Origin: Lujinxingiaceae bacterium | Lineage (GTDB): Bacteria > Myxococcota_A > Bradymonadia > Bradymonadales > Bradymonadaceae | Assembly (NCBI GenBank): GCA_013697635.1 | Contig: JACCWM010000203.1 | Span: 1 to 49,704, forward strand | DNA: 49,704 nucleotides | Direction of reading: 5' to 3' | Shown: in pieces, positions 1 to 8,207 of the stretch | How the letters are laid out: each line of letters begins with the position of its first letter | Numbering within the stretch: the first letter of the stretch is position 1 | Translations under genes and position numbers: made by a program | Notes under the pieces: model-generated | Databases searched by the model: none | What the model was told of the DNA's origin: nothing | What the model saw: the letters and a program-made list of their open reading frames with translations, nothing else

Positions 1-1
1 G

Positions 2-1147
2 GTGCAGGGCACCACCGCGCTTGGTTCCTTGCAGGTCAAGATCGAGCGTGAGGCCTATGTCGAAGAGGAGGTGATCTACCATGGCTTCGCGCTTGGCGAC
101 GACTTGCTCGCCCGACTCGAGGCGCGCCCGGAGGTGCTCGCGGCAACGGCGCGCGTCAATCTTTTCGGGCTGATTGGCAACGAGCAACGCTCGCAGGTGG
201 CCCGCATCTTGGGCGTCGACCCGGCGCGCGAGGCGGCGGCAACGCCGATCAAGCAGGCGATCATTCGCGGTGAGTGGTTGGCCGTGCGCGAGGTGCAAGC
301 CCGTGGCGGCGGCGATGGCGAGCCGGTGCGCGGCGTGGTGCTTGGCGAGGTGCTCGCGCGCCAGCTCAAGGTCGACATCGGCGACGAGCTCGTGAGCTTT
401 TTGGAGGCCGCCGACGGCTCGCTTGGAAACGAGCTCTTCATCGTCACCGGCATCGCGCGCACGGGCAACACGGCGCTCGATCGCCAGGCGGCCTATGTGC
501 ACCTTGAGGACGCGCAGTTTCTGGGCGCGCTCGAGGGGCAGGTACACGAGATCGCGCTTCGCACCACGGACGCCTCCAGGGCCGATGCGGTCGCCGCAGC
601 GCTTCGCACGATGCTCGCCGGCCAGGAGCTCGAGCACGCCATGAGCGTTCGAAGCTGGCGTGAGGTGCAGCCGGCGATGTCCCAGCTGCTCGACATGAGC
701 GCGAATTCAAACTGGGTGCTCTATTTTATCATCTATCTGGTGGCGAGCCTTGGGATCATGAACACCCAGCGCATGAGCGCGCTGGAGCGTCGCCGCGAGT
801 TCGCGATGCTGCTGGCCATGGGCGTGACGCCGCGAAAGCTCTTTCAGATCGTCGTGGCTGAGACGGTCGTTTTGGCTCTGGTCGGCGCGCTCGTTGGCTC
901 TGCGCTCGGCACGGCTCTGAGCCTCTACCATGCGAGCGCGGGCATCGACTTGTCGATGTTCTCCGATCAGACCTCGTTCAGCTATCTGGGTGTCTCGTTC
1001 TCCGATCGCATCTACACCTCGCTCGACCCTTATACGGCGATCGAGCCGGTGTGGGTCATGCTGATCGTCGCCTTTGTGTGTGGGACGTGGCCGGCCTTGC
1101 AGAGCGCGCGCATCAACATCACGCAGGCACTTTCGGGGAGGGTTTGA
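2..1147 (+). CDS. ABC transporter permease, FtsX/LolC type (5' truncated by window)
   Basis: The protein is an inner-membrane permease subunit of a MacB/LolCDE-type ABC transporter, which couples ATP hydrolysis to movement of lipids, lipoproteins or peptides out of the inner membrane. The visible part starts in the periplasmic (MacB-PCD-like) domain. It ends with the FtsX core of three hydrophobic segments near residues 236-256, 281-305 and 350-370, with the typical cytoplasmic turn 'ERRREFAMLLAMG' between the first two. The usual N-terminal 'LAWRNLWRNR' helix is absent, so the true start lies upstream of the window and the GTG at position 2 is only the first codon available. The stop is one base before the next permease, so the genes are co-transcribed. 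The substrate cannot be read from the sequence. Confidence 0.88.
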   Translation: MQGTTALGSLQVKIEREAYVEEEVIYHGFALGDDLLARLEARPEVLAATARVNLFGLIGNEQRSQVARILGVDPAREAAATPIKQAIIRGEWLAVREVQARGGGDGEPVRGVVLGEVLARQLKVDIGDELVSFLEAADGSLGNELFIVTGIARTGNTALDRQAAYVHLEDAQFLGALEGQVHEIALRTTDASRADAVAAALRTMLAGQELEHAMSVRSWREVQPAMSQLLDMSANSNWVLYFIIYLVASLGIMNTQRMSALERRREFAMLLAMGVTPRKLFQIVVAETVVLALVGALVGSALGTALSLYHASAGIDLSMFSDQTSFSYLGVSFSDRIYTSLDPYTAIEPVWVMLIVAFVCGTWPALQSARINITQALSGRV

Positions 1148-1148
1148 G

Positions 1149-2384
1149 ATGTTGAAGCTGGCCTGGCGAAATCTCTGGCGAAACCGCACCCGCACCTTGA
1201 TCATCGGCTCGGCGGTGGCCTTCTCCTATGCTTTGATGTTGATCTCGATGGGCATCAACGACGACAGCCATCGCAAGATGGAGCAGGCCGCCGAGCGCGC
1301 CGCCGGTGGCGCCGTCTTGATTCACGCGGCCGGCTATTGGGAGTCGCAGGCAAGCGACATGGTGATCGAGGCTCCCGAGGCGGTGATGGACGACGCACGC
1401 ACCGTGGCCGGTGTGCGCGCGCTGGTGCCGCGCGTGGCGATCAACGGACTGGTCTCGAGCCCACGCGGCAACGAGCCGATTCGGCTGACGGGCATGGTGC
1501 CGGCGCTGGAGTTCTTGGTCGACGATCTGTCTCAAAAGCTCGTCGACGGCCAGTTTTTGGGTGACACGCACGAGGCGCCGATCGTGCTGAGTCAGTCGAT
1601 GGTCGAGAAGCTCAAGCTCGAGCTCGGCGACAAGGTCGTGCTCACGGCCTCGACGCCAGATGGCGAGGTCACCCGCGCGCTCTTTCATCTCGACGGGGTG
1701 ATCAGCTCGGGCATCGCCGGCGAGGCGAACTTTCTGGCCTACACCACGCTCGAGGCCGCGCAAAAGGCCGTCGAGATGCAGGGCAAGCTCAGCCAGATAG
1801 GTGTTCTGGTTGGCGAGGTCTCCGAGCAGGAGCGCGTCGCCGCCGCGCTTCGCAAGGTGTTCGAAGCGCGCGGCGGACTCGAGGTCTTGACCTGGCAGCA
1901 GGCCATCCCCGAGATGAAGGGCCTGATCGAATTTGACGACGCCTTTGGCTACATTTATCTGATCGTGATCTTCATCATCGTGCTGCTCGCGATCGCCAAC
2001 ACATTCTTGATGGCGGTCATGGAGCGGGTGCGCGAGTACGGCCTGCTCAACGCGATCGGGCTGAGCCCGGCGCGCATCGGCAAGCTGGTGATCTGGGAGT
2101 CGGTGCTCCTGGCCTTGATCGCCATGGTCATCGGTTTTGCGATGGGCTTCTCGGTTCATTTGATCATCGATCACGTCGGGATCAACGCCGCCGATATGGG
2201 CGCGGGCGATATGGAGATGGCCGGTGTCAGCCTGGCCGACATGATCATCCGAAGCGAGCTGCGGCCGCTCAAATGGCTGATCGGCTCGTGTTGCGTGTTT
2301 GCTGTCGTGATGGTCAGCGCACTTTATCCTGCCTGGCGAGCCACCCGGCTTTCCCCGGCCCAAGCCATGAGGTTCTACGAATGA
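1149..2384 (+). CDS. ABC transporter permease, FtsX/LolC type
   Basis: This is the second permease of the operon, 411 aa and full length for the family. It begins with the diagnostic 'MLKLAWRNLWRNRTRT' amphipathic start and a first membrane helix around residues 16-34. A periplasmic domain of roughly 230 residues follows. Three C-terminal helices hold the FtsX core, with 'MERVREYGLLNAIGLSP' as the coupling loop that contacts the ATPase. The ATG at 1149 is one base after the previous stop; an upstream extension to 1074 would overlap the first permease and lacks the family start. Its stop overlaps the ATPase start by ATGA. Two different permeases plus one ATPase is the LolC/LolE/LolD arrangement; whether the cargo is lipoprotein or lipid is inference. 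Confidence 0.9.
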   Translation: MLKLAWRNLWRNRTRTLIIGSAVAFSYALMLISMGINDDSHRKMEQAAERAAGGAVLIHAAGYWESQASDMVIEAPEAVMDDARTVAGVRALVPRVAINGLVSSPRGNEPIRLTGMVPALEFLVDDLSQKLVDGQFLGDTHEAPIVLSQSMVEKLKLELGDKVVLTASTPDGEVTRALFHLDGVISSGIAGEANFLAYTTLEAAQKAVEMQGKLSQIGVLVGEVSEQERVAAALRKVFEARGGLEVLTWQQAIPEMKGLIEFDDAFGYIYLIVIFIIVLLAIANTFLMAVMERVREYGLLNAIGLSPARIGKLVIWESVLLALIAMVIGFAMGFSVHLIIDHVGINAADMGAGDMEMAGVSLADMIIRSELRPLKWLIGSCCVFAVVMVSALYPAWRATRLSPAQAMRFYE

Positions 2385-3103
2385 AAACCACCGATGGCAC
2401 GCCGCCACTGATTCGGGTTCGCGGCGTACGGCGCACGTATCAACAGGGTCTGGTCGAGGTGCACGCGCTTCGCGGGGTCGACCTCGACATCTCGCAGGGT
2501 GAGTTTTCGGCGCTGGCCGGCCCCTCGGGGTCGGGAAAGACGACGCTGCTCAACATGATTGGCTGTCTGGACCAGCCCAGCGCCGGCACGGTGCACATCG
2601 GTGACGACGATGTCACCCATCTGGGGCGCGCCGAGGGTGCCGAGTATCGGCTTCGCCATGTCGGGTTCATCTTCCAGGCCTACAACCTGATTCCGGTTTT
2701 GACGGCCTGGGAGAATGCCGAGTTCGTGCTCTTGTTGCAGGGCATCGGCGAGCTCGAGCGTCGCAAGATCCTCGACCCGCTCTTTGAGCGCGTCGGGCTC
2801 TCCGACTACAAGAAGCGCAAGCCTCACGAGATGAGCGGCGGCCAGCAGCAGCGCGTGGCGATCGTGCGTGCGCTGGCCTCGCGCCCGCAGATCGTGCTGG
2901 CCGATGAGCCCACGGCCAACCTCGACAGCGCCACCTCGGCGTCGTTGCTCGACTTGATGCTCGAGCTTAATCAAGAGCACGGCGTGACCTTCGTCTTCTC
3001 CACCCATGATGCGATGGTCATGGAGCGCGCCCGGCGCATCGTGCGCCTGGACAGCGGCGAGATCGTCGCCGACGAGCAGGGCGCAGCGCTGGGTGTGGCG
3101 TGA
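2381..3103 (+). CDS. ABC transporter ATP-binding protein, LolD/MacB type
   Basis: This is the cytoplasmic ATPase driving the two permeases upstream. All nucleotide-binding motifs are intact in 240 aa: Walker A GPSGSGKT at 47-54, Q-loop in 'FIFQAYN' near 99, signature 'MSGGQQQRVA' from 151, Walker B 'IVLADEPTANLD' at 171-182 with the catalytic Glu at 176, and the H-loop His at 209 in 'STHD'. The 'SGGQQQRVAIVRAL' and 'DEPTANLD' forms are typical of the LolD/MacB/FtsE branch. The start ATG overlaps the stop of the second permease (ATGA). The longer upstream frame would run inside that permease and was rejected. Its own stop overlaps the next gene by GTGA, so four genes are translationally coupled. 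Confidence 0.93.
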   Translation: MKTTDGTPPLIRVRGVRRTYQQGLVEVHALRGVDLDISQGEFSALAGPSGSGKTTLLNMIGCLDQPSAGTVHIGDDDVTHLGRAEGAEYRLRHVGFIFQAYNLIPVLTAWENAEFVLLLQGIGELERRKILDPLFERVGLSDYKKRKPHEMSGGQQQRVAIVRALASRPQIVLADEPTANLDSATSASLLDLMLELNQEHGVTFVFSTHDAMVMERARRIVRLDSGEIVADEQGAALGVA

Positions 3104-4338
3104 GCGCGGCGGCCGTTCGCTGGTCGGCGGCGCTGTTGGTGCTCGCCGCGATCGGTGTGGCAAGCGAGGCGCGCGCCTTTACGCTGTTCGATGGCGATAC
3201 ACTTGGCCTCGAGCTTCGCGGCTATGCGCAGTCGGCCGGCGGCTTCCAGGACCCGGGCTACGAGGTGCCCGTGCTCGGCTCGCTTGCCAGCGGCTTTCAT
3301 GCCCAGGTCTTGCGCCTGCAATGGTTTGCCCAGCTTGGCGACTCGCTCACCCTCGACGTGCACAATCGCTTTGTCACTTATACGAGCTCGTCTGTGCTGG
3401 GAGCGGGCCTTGGGGACGCGGTCGGCATCGGCGCGAGCGTCGTGCCGCAGCGAACGGTCAACCTTCAAACCACGTTCATCGACGAGGGTGGATTTCGCGC
3501 GAGCCACGACATCGACCGCCTGGCGCTGCGCGTTTTCTTTGGCGCCGGCGAGGTGGTGCTCGGGCGCCAGGCGATCACCTGGGGCCATGGCTCGATGTTT
3601 GCGGTGGCCGATGTCTGGACCCAGTTCAGCCCGTTTGAGCTCGACCAGACCGAGAAGCCCGGCATCGACGCCGCGCGCGTGCTCTACTATCCGACGCCCG
3701 GCTTGGAGCTCGATTTTATCGTCGCCGACCGCGGCTCGCTCGAAGATCTCTCGGCGGGCGCTCGCGCCTCGATGGTGGCCGGTTCGGCCGATGTCTACGT
3801 CGCAGGTGGCAAGTTCTGGCAACAGATTATGGCCATGGCCGGCGTGGCCTTGGACATGGTCGACTTCAAGCTGCGTGCCGAAATAGCCCAGGGCTACGAT
3901 GCCGACGCTGCGCGTTTTCGCTTGCCGCGTGGGACCATCGGCGCCGACTACTTCGCCAGCGACTGGAGCTTTAGCGCCGACTACCACTTCAACGGCGTGG
4001 GCACGCCGCGTGCCGAAGACTACGTGGCCCAGCTCTCCGATCCGGCGCGCGCGCGTGGTGAGTCCTATTATCTCAACCGCCACTACGTGGGCCTTGCGAG
4101 CTCGTATGGCGGCATCGACCGCTTGCGGCTCTCGGTGGCGGCGATCACAAACGTCGTCGACCCGAGCGTGATCGTCACGCCCTCGCTCTCGTACGAGTTT
4201 TCGGACAACGCCGACATCACGCTGGGTGCGTTTCAGGGCTTTGGCGAGAAGCCTGTTTTTGATCCGGGCCTGCAGCTGCGAAGCGAGTTTGGAACCTACG
4301 GCGGATTTTACTACGCGCAGTTTCGCGGTTTTTTCTGA
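3100..4338 (+). CDS. Outer-membrane beta-barrel protein linked to ABC operon
   Basis: The 412-aa protein has a signal peptide (about residues 1-26, ending EARA before FTLFDGD). It then shows alternating hydrophobic/polar strands rich in Tyr, Phe and Gly, and ends in 'FYYAQFRGFF', the terminal aromatic residue expected of a BAM-inserted barrel. The GTG start at 3100 overlaps the ATPase stop (GTGA), so it is the last gene of the transporter operon. That coupling suggests it is the outer-membrane partner or acceptor of the material moved by the ABC unit. The layout (coupled permeases, ATPase, barrel) recalls lipid or hopanoid trafficking loci in Gram-negative bacteria, but the ligand is unknown. 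I could not assign it firmly to a porin family. Confidence 0.75.
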   Translation: MSAAAVRWSAALLVLAAIGVASEARAFTLFDGDTLGLELRGYAQSAGGFQDPGYEVPVLGSLASGFHAQVLRLQWFAQLGDSLTLDVHNRFVTYTSSSVLGAGLGDAVGIGASVVPQRTVNLQTTFIDEGGFRASHDIDRLALRVFFGAGEVVLGRQAITWGHGSMFAVADVWTQFSPFELDQTEKPGIDAARVLYYPTPGLELDFIVADRGSLEDLSAGARASMVAGSADVYVAGGKFWQQIMAMAGVALDMVDFKLRAEIAQGYDADAARFRLPRGTIGADYFASDWSFSADYHFNGVGTPRAEDYVAQLSDPARARGESYYLNRHYVGLASSYGGIDRLRLSVAAITNVVDPSVIVTPSLSYEFSDNADITLGAFQGFGEKPVFDPGLQLRSEFGTYGGFYYAQFRGFF

Positions 4339-4424
4339 TCTCGCGCTCGCGCTCGTGCACGACCACGACCCATCGGTTTTGGTCATCGGAGAGGTCCTGG
4401 TGGACGCCTTGAATAACAGCCTCT

Positions 4425-6254
4425 ATGCTCCGGTTCATGAGCCAATTATCCGATAAATTGATCGCCGTTTCGCCCATTGATGCCAACCCGATTGCCCGCC
4501 GGCTGGTGCCGCTGGTGACTCACCCAACAGGCTTGTCGAGCGCGGGGTTTCCCTACCTCGAGCGTCATGTCTTCGAGCGTTTTCGCGACACGATCCCGCA
4601 TCTCTTTGCGATGGGCCTTCGGGTGCTCGAGGCCCAGCAAGCGATCCAGAGCGCGGCCGACACGCTTGAGGTCTCGCAGGCCGATCGTGACAACATCGGC
4701 CGGGCTTGTCGCGTGGTGCGACAGATCGTTTACACGGCAGCGATCACGGCGCCCAGTGATCTGTGGTTGTTGCGACACGTCGTGGGCATTCACACGGAGC
4801 TCGGCTTGACCGGGCGGCTGTTGGCAGGGGAGGCGATCAATCCACAGTTTTGCGAGGTCGAGATCGAGGGCAAGCCGGCGTTGCTCGACGCCGAGCAGCT
4901 CGAGATCGATCTGCATTTTTTGCTCGCGCGCGGGCTGGTCGAGCCGTACGACACGAGCTTTCGCATCGCCGGTCACGCGCGCGTGCGTGAGGTGCTTGGC
5001 GCCCTGGGGGCTCGGCCGGCTGGCGAGCCGATCCCGATGACGCCGTATTGGACCCGGCTGTTTGCCGGTGAGCGGCTGAGCGAGCATGAGGCCGAGGTGA
5101 TCGCTCGCGTTGGCGCAAGCGCGCCGGCCGGGCGAAGCGATCTGGCGCAAAGCCATTGGATTGCCACGCGCGACGAGGTCGAGATCGGCTACCGGCTCGT
5201 GCCGCTGGTCCTGGGGCTTCGGGCGGTCAATCGCACGAGCGCGCTGTTGGAGGGCGTCGCGCTCGACGCCGAAGCGCTCGGTGCCACCGATGCGCGCGGC
5301 GCCGGGGCTGCGCTGTCGATCCTCGAGGCGGCGGGCTGGGCTGAGCGCGTGGGCGAAGGCATTCAGGTCAGCGCGATCGGCGCGCGGGGCTTTTCGCGGG
5401 CGCCGGGGCCCTTTGGGATCATCCAGACCTACCATCCGTATCTGGCACGTGGCGCCGAGATCCTGGTGGGCGGGCGAAAGAACGTCTGGGTGACGCGCGG
5501 CGAAAACGTCGGCGCAAGCCAGGACGCCAACCGCGCGACCTTCATGCAGGCCAACGACGCGCTCGACCGATTCTGCGCCGACTCAGGCTTTGATTACAGC
5601 GTGTTCATCGAACACGCGATCGGTCGCGGTGAGGCCACCCGCCAGCGCTTTGAGCGCACCGGCGATGCGCGTGTTCGCTACTTTGGCGCCGATCTCGAGG
5701 ACGCCGCGATCGACGCTGCGCTGCTCGAGCAAAGAGCCGGGCGCCTGCCCGCCAACATGGTCTTTGTGCGCCAGGCCGATATTGGCAAGCCGGAGCTGCT
5801 GATCGATGCGCTTGTGGGTGAAGGCGTCTCGCCCCGAGGGGCGGTGATGTTGGTTGGAAACGGCTTTCACGAGGTGCGCGAGCAGACTGACGAGAAGATG
5901 GTCGAGATCTTTCGGGGCTACCACGAGGCGGGAATCTTGTTGCTCTTCACCGAGGAGAACGCGCTCTCGATCGACGATCTGCGGGCGACGGCCTGGAACA
6001 CCTACCATGCGGGCTTCAAGTACGTGCACGAGAAGTCCGGCCAGTGTTTGCGCCCGGCCTCGCCGCGCGCTCAGCCAAGGCTTGGGCCGGCGCTGCGTGC
6101 GGCCTGGAGCGAGTGCGCCGCGCGCGCGGGTTACGTGCGCCTGGACGACTATTGCACTGCCTCGCGCACGATCTATCCCTATCCGCGAAAAGATCGCCAC
6201 AACCCCTCGATCAGCGTCAACCACTTCTTCGTGCCCGCGTGGTTGAAACGCTGA
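4425..6254 (+). CDS. Conserved protein, probable class I SAM-dependent methyltransferase-like
   Basis: This is a 609-aa cytoplasmic protein with no signal peptide or membrane segment. The N-terminal half is helical with a winged-helix-like part. The C-terminal half (about 300-609) is dense in conserved-looking motifs such as 'NVGASQDANRATF', 'FIEHAIGRGEATRQRF', 'YFGADLEDAAIDAALLEQ', 'LVGNGFHEVREQTDEKM' and 'TAWNTYHAGFKYVHEKSGQ'. These fit a family that databases, as I recall, label class I SAM-dependent methyltransferase; a canonical SAM-binding GxGxG is not obvious, so activity is uncertain. ATG 4425 is used; the second ATG at 4437 is equally possible since neither has a good ribosome site. 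It is separated from the ABC operon by 86 bp and stands alone, convergent with the lipoprotein pair. Confidence 0.6.
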   Translation: MLRFMSQLSDKLIAVSPIDANPIARRLVPLVTHPTGLSSAGFPYLERHVFERFRDTIPHLFAMGLRVLEAQQAIQSAADTLEVSQADRDNIGRACRVVRQIVYTAAITAPSDLWLLRHVVGIHTELGLTGRLLAGEAINPQFCEVEIEGKPALLDAEQLEIDLHFLLARGLVEPYDTSFRIAGHARVREVLGALGARPAGEPIPMTPYWTRLFAGERLSEHEAEVIARVGASAPAGRSDLAQSHWIATRDEVEIGYRLVPLVLGLRAVNRTSALLEGVALDAEALGATDARGAGAALSILEAAGWAERVGEGIQVSAIGARGFSRAPGPFGIIQTYHPYLARGAEILVGGRKNVWVTRGENVGASQDANRATFMQANDALDRFCADSGFDYSVFIEHAIGRGEATRQRFERTGDARVRYFGADLEDAAIDAALLEQRAGRLPANMVFVRQADIGKPELLIDALVGEGVSPRGAVMLVGNGFHEVREQTDEKMVEIFRGYHEAGILLLFTEENALSIDDLRATAWNTYHAGFKYVHEKSGQCLRPASPRAQPRLGPALRAAWSECAARAGYVRLDDYCTASRTIYPYPRKDRHNPSISVNHFFVPAWLKR

Positions 6255-6278
6255 TCAAGCGTGTGTTGTCGAGCACAT

Positions 6279-8177
6279 CTAGTTGACGATGCAGCTGCCC
6301 TGGGTCGATCCGGGCGGCTTGGCGCAAATGCCGCTGCAGCAATCGCCGTTGTAGACGCAGGTCTCGTTGACCACGCGACAGCGTGTCGAGGCGCACTTGC
6401 CCTGGTCGCAGACCAGCGGCGCGCAGCAGTTACCGTCGGTGGTGCAGGAGCCAGCCAGCGCGATGCATTGGTCGGGATCGGGACCGGGGCCCGCGTCGGG
6501 GCCGGGGCCGATGTCGGGATGGCCGCCGGCGTCGCCATCGGGATCGGGGTCTGGATCGGGGTCGGGCTCACGACAGGTCTCGCCGGCGTTGAGAATGCGG
6601 CGATCGTAGTGGATGGTCAGCCGAGCGGAGACGCTGAACTTGTTGGCGAACAGGCCGCCGAAGACCTCGGTGTTTTTGGTGATGTGGATCTCGCCGGGAT
6701 AGACGTAGAGAAAGCCGTTGACGTCGACGCTATCGGAGAGCACGAGGCGCCTGCTGCCGCCAAAATAGAAGCGTGTGGCGGCCGGGTAGGCCGGCGAGCC
6801 CAGGTTGAGCCCAGCGGCGGTGATGTCGCCGCCGATGAAGACGTCGAGCTCGGCGCCGGGGCTTGCGAGCATGGTCAGACGGGCGGCATTGACGTTTCCG
6901 TCGATGAAGAGCGCGGTGCGCCCGTGGGCGACGATCGTGATGTCGGTGCCCAGATTGATGCCGTTGAGGTAGTAGCTGCCACACGGCAGATCGAGGCGGC
7001 GAAAGTTGGTCGCGCCGTTGAGCAGCGACGGGTCCAAGCCGATCAGCGCGTTGTCGTTTTTGTCGCGACTTGCCGCGATGTAGGCGGGGATCGGCAAGAT
7101 CTCGTCGGGCGCGCACTGGCAGGGCAGGGGCACGGCGACCGGCTCGCGCACAAGCGTGCCGTAGGTGACGCCGTTGCCTACGGAGGTTGTCGCCGGCACA
7201 GTCAAAGTATCGCTGACGCGAATGCCACCACCACCGGGGTTGATCGTGGCGCCGACCTTGGCGTTTTGCAACACGTCGATACCTACGCCGCCGCCGGCGC
7301 TGGCATGGCGCCCGGCGAACATGTCCATGTGGACCTTGCCACGCAGGGTGAGGTCGTGGGGGCCACCGACCCAAAGCGAGCCACCGATATCGGCCGGGGC
7401 TGTGCATTTGAAGTTGGAGTTGATGCCCACGCTGGCCCCCAAAATGCCGGGTACATAGGGCCCCTGCAGGCTGTCGAAGGCGTCGGTGTACAGGCCGCCG
7501 GAGGTCAGGTCGACCTGCTGGCAGGCGCACATCGCCCAGCGAAACTTCTCCTCGGCCACTTCACCTGCGCAGCGATCCACATCGCCACCTTCGAGATCGA
7601 TCGGTCGGCCACCGCCTCGGCACTGTGCCGGAGTCTGGAATACGGCCGCCGGCACGCAGGTGCCGTTGTTGCAGCCCTCGCCGTCGGCGCAGGCCCTGTC
7701 GCAAGCCCCGCAATGCGCGTTGTCCGAGGCTGTTTGTACGCAGGAGCGACCGCAGGTGGTGTCGTTGCCCAAACAGCCGCTGGCGCACATGCCGCCGGAG
7801 CAGACCTCGCTGTCGCCGCACACCGTGCCGCATTCGCCGCAGTTGTCGGCATCGAGCTTGATGTTGACGCAGCGGTTGTCGCAGACCTTCTGGTAGAAGT
7901 TGCCGCAGCCGTTGTCGGGGGTAAACACCTCGTCGGGATCGATGGGGGGCGCGTCGGCCGCGTTGGCGTCCTCAGGCCCGGTGTGCTTGCCGTCGTCCAA
8001 GAGCGCGTCTTGGGGCTGCGAGCCATCGCCAATCTGGGCGTCCAGATCGGTGTTGTTGACAGTGGTGTTGTTCGGATTGGGATTGACGTTGGTGCCATCG
8101 ACGTCATCGCAACCGCCGCAGGCAGAAAACGTAGTCAATGCGATGGCGAGGAGCAGGTAGAGCAGCCGTGATTGCAT
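6279..8177 (-). CDS. Cysteine-rich lipoprotein with DUF7305-like domain (paralogue 2)
   Basis: This is a 632-aa surface or periplasmic lipoprotein. The signal ends at a lipobox (TTFSAC, Cys20), followed by an Asn/Asp-rich spacer. Residues about 95-190 are a Stig1/MXAN_6577-like cysteine module with repeating 'NCGECGTVC' and 'GCNNGTC' patterns. A long domain of about 350 residues ends in 'EVFGGLFANKFSVSARL' and 'IHYDRRIL', resembling DUF7305 regions of pilus-associated proteins. A Pro-Asp/Gly-Pro repeat spacer then leads to two small knots ('CTTDGNCCAPLVC', 'CVYNGDCCSGIC'). It is highly similar along its whole length to the gene just upstream. The TAGGTAA ribosome site precedes ATG 8177. Ligand and function are unknown; adhesion or matrix binding is inference. 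Confidence 0.8.
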   Translation of the reverse strand: MQSRLLYLLLAIALTTFSACGGCDDVDGTNVNPNPNNTTVNNTDLDAQIGDGSQPQDALLDDGKHTGPEDANAADAPPIDPDEVFTPDNGCGNFYQKVCDNRCVNIKLDADNCGECGTVCGDSEVCSGGMCASGCLGNDTTCGRSCVQTASDNAHCGACDRACADGEGCNNGTCVPAAVFQTPAQCRGGGRPIDLEGGDVDRCAGEVAEEKFRWAMCACQQVDLTSGGLYTDAFDSLQGPYVPGILGASVGINSNFKCTAPADIGGSLWVGGPHDLTLRGKVHMDMFAGRHASAGGGVGIDVLQNAKVGATINPGGGGIRVSDTLTVPATTSVGNGVTYGTLVREPVAVPLPCQCAPDEILPIPAYIAASRDKNDNALIGLDPSLLNGATNFRRLDLPCGSYYLNGINLGTDITIVAHGRTALFIDGNVNAARLTMLASPGAELDVFIGGDITAAGLNLGSPAYPAATRFYFGGSRRLVLSDSVDVNGFLYVYPGEIHITKNTEVFGGLFANKFSVSARLTIHYDRRILNAGETCREPDPDPDPDPDGDAGGHPDIGPGPDAGPGPDPDQCIALAGSCTTDGNCCAPLVCDQGKCASTRCRVVNETCVYNGDCCSGICAKPPGSTQGSCIVN

Positions 8178-8195
8178 GAGTTTACCTAAAAGTTG

Positions 8196-8207
8196 GCCTG
8201 GCCAGGC
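8196..8207. repeat. 12-bp perfect palindrome between paralogues
   Basis: The sequence GCCTGGCCAGGC is a perfect palindrome lying directly after the stop codon of the upstream paralogue and before the ribosome site of the downstream one, within a 30-bp gap. It could be a weak hairpin tuning transcription between the two genes, but it has no T-tract. Confidence 0.4.

Noticed and set aside
2971-4386. Long minus-strand frame opposite the barrel gene
   Set aside because: Arg/Ala/His-rich shadow; the plus-strand gene has a signal peptide and 4-bp overlaps with its operon.
6261-8171. Long open frame on the plus strand opposite the lipoprotein gene
   Set aside because: It is Ala/Val/Gly/Asp-rich with no domain logic, and is the antisense of a gene with signal peptide, cysteine modules and ribosome site; high GC keeps the opposite frame open.
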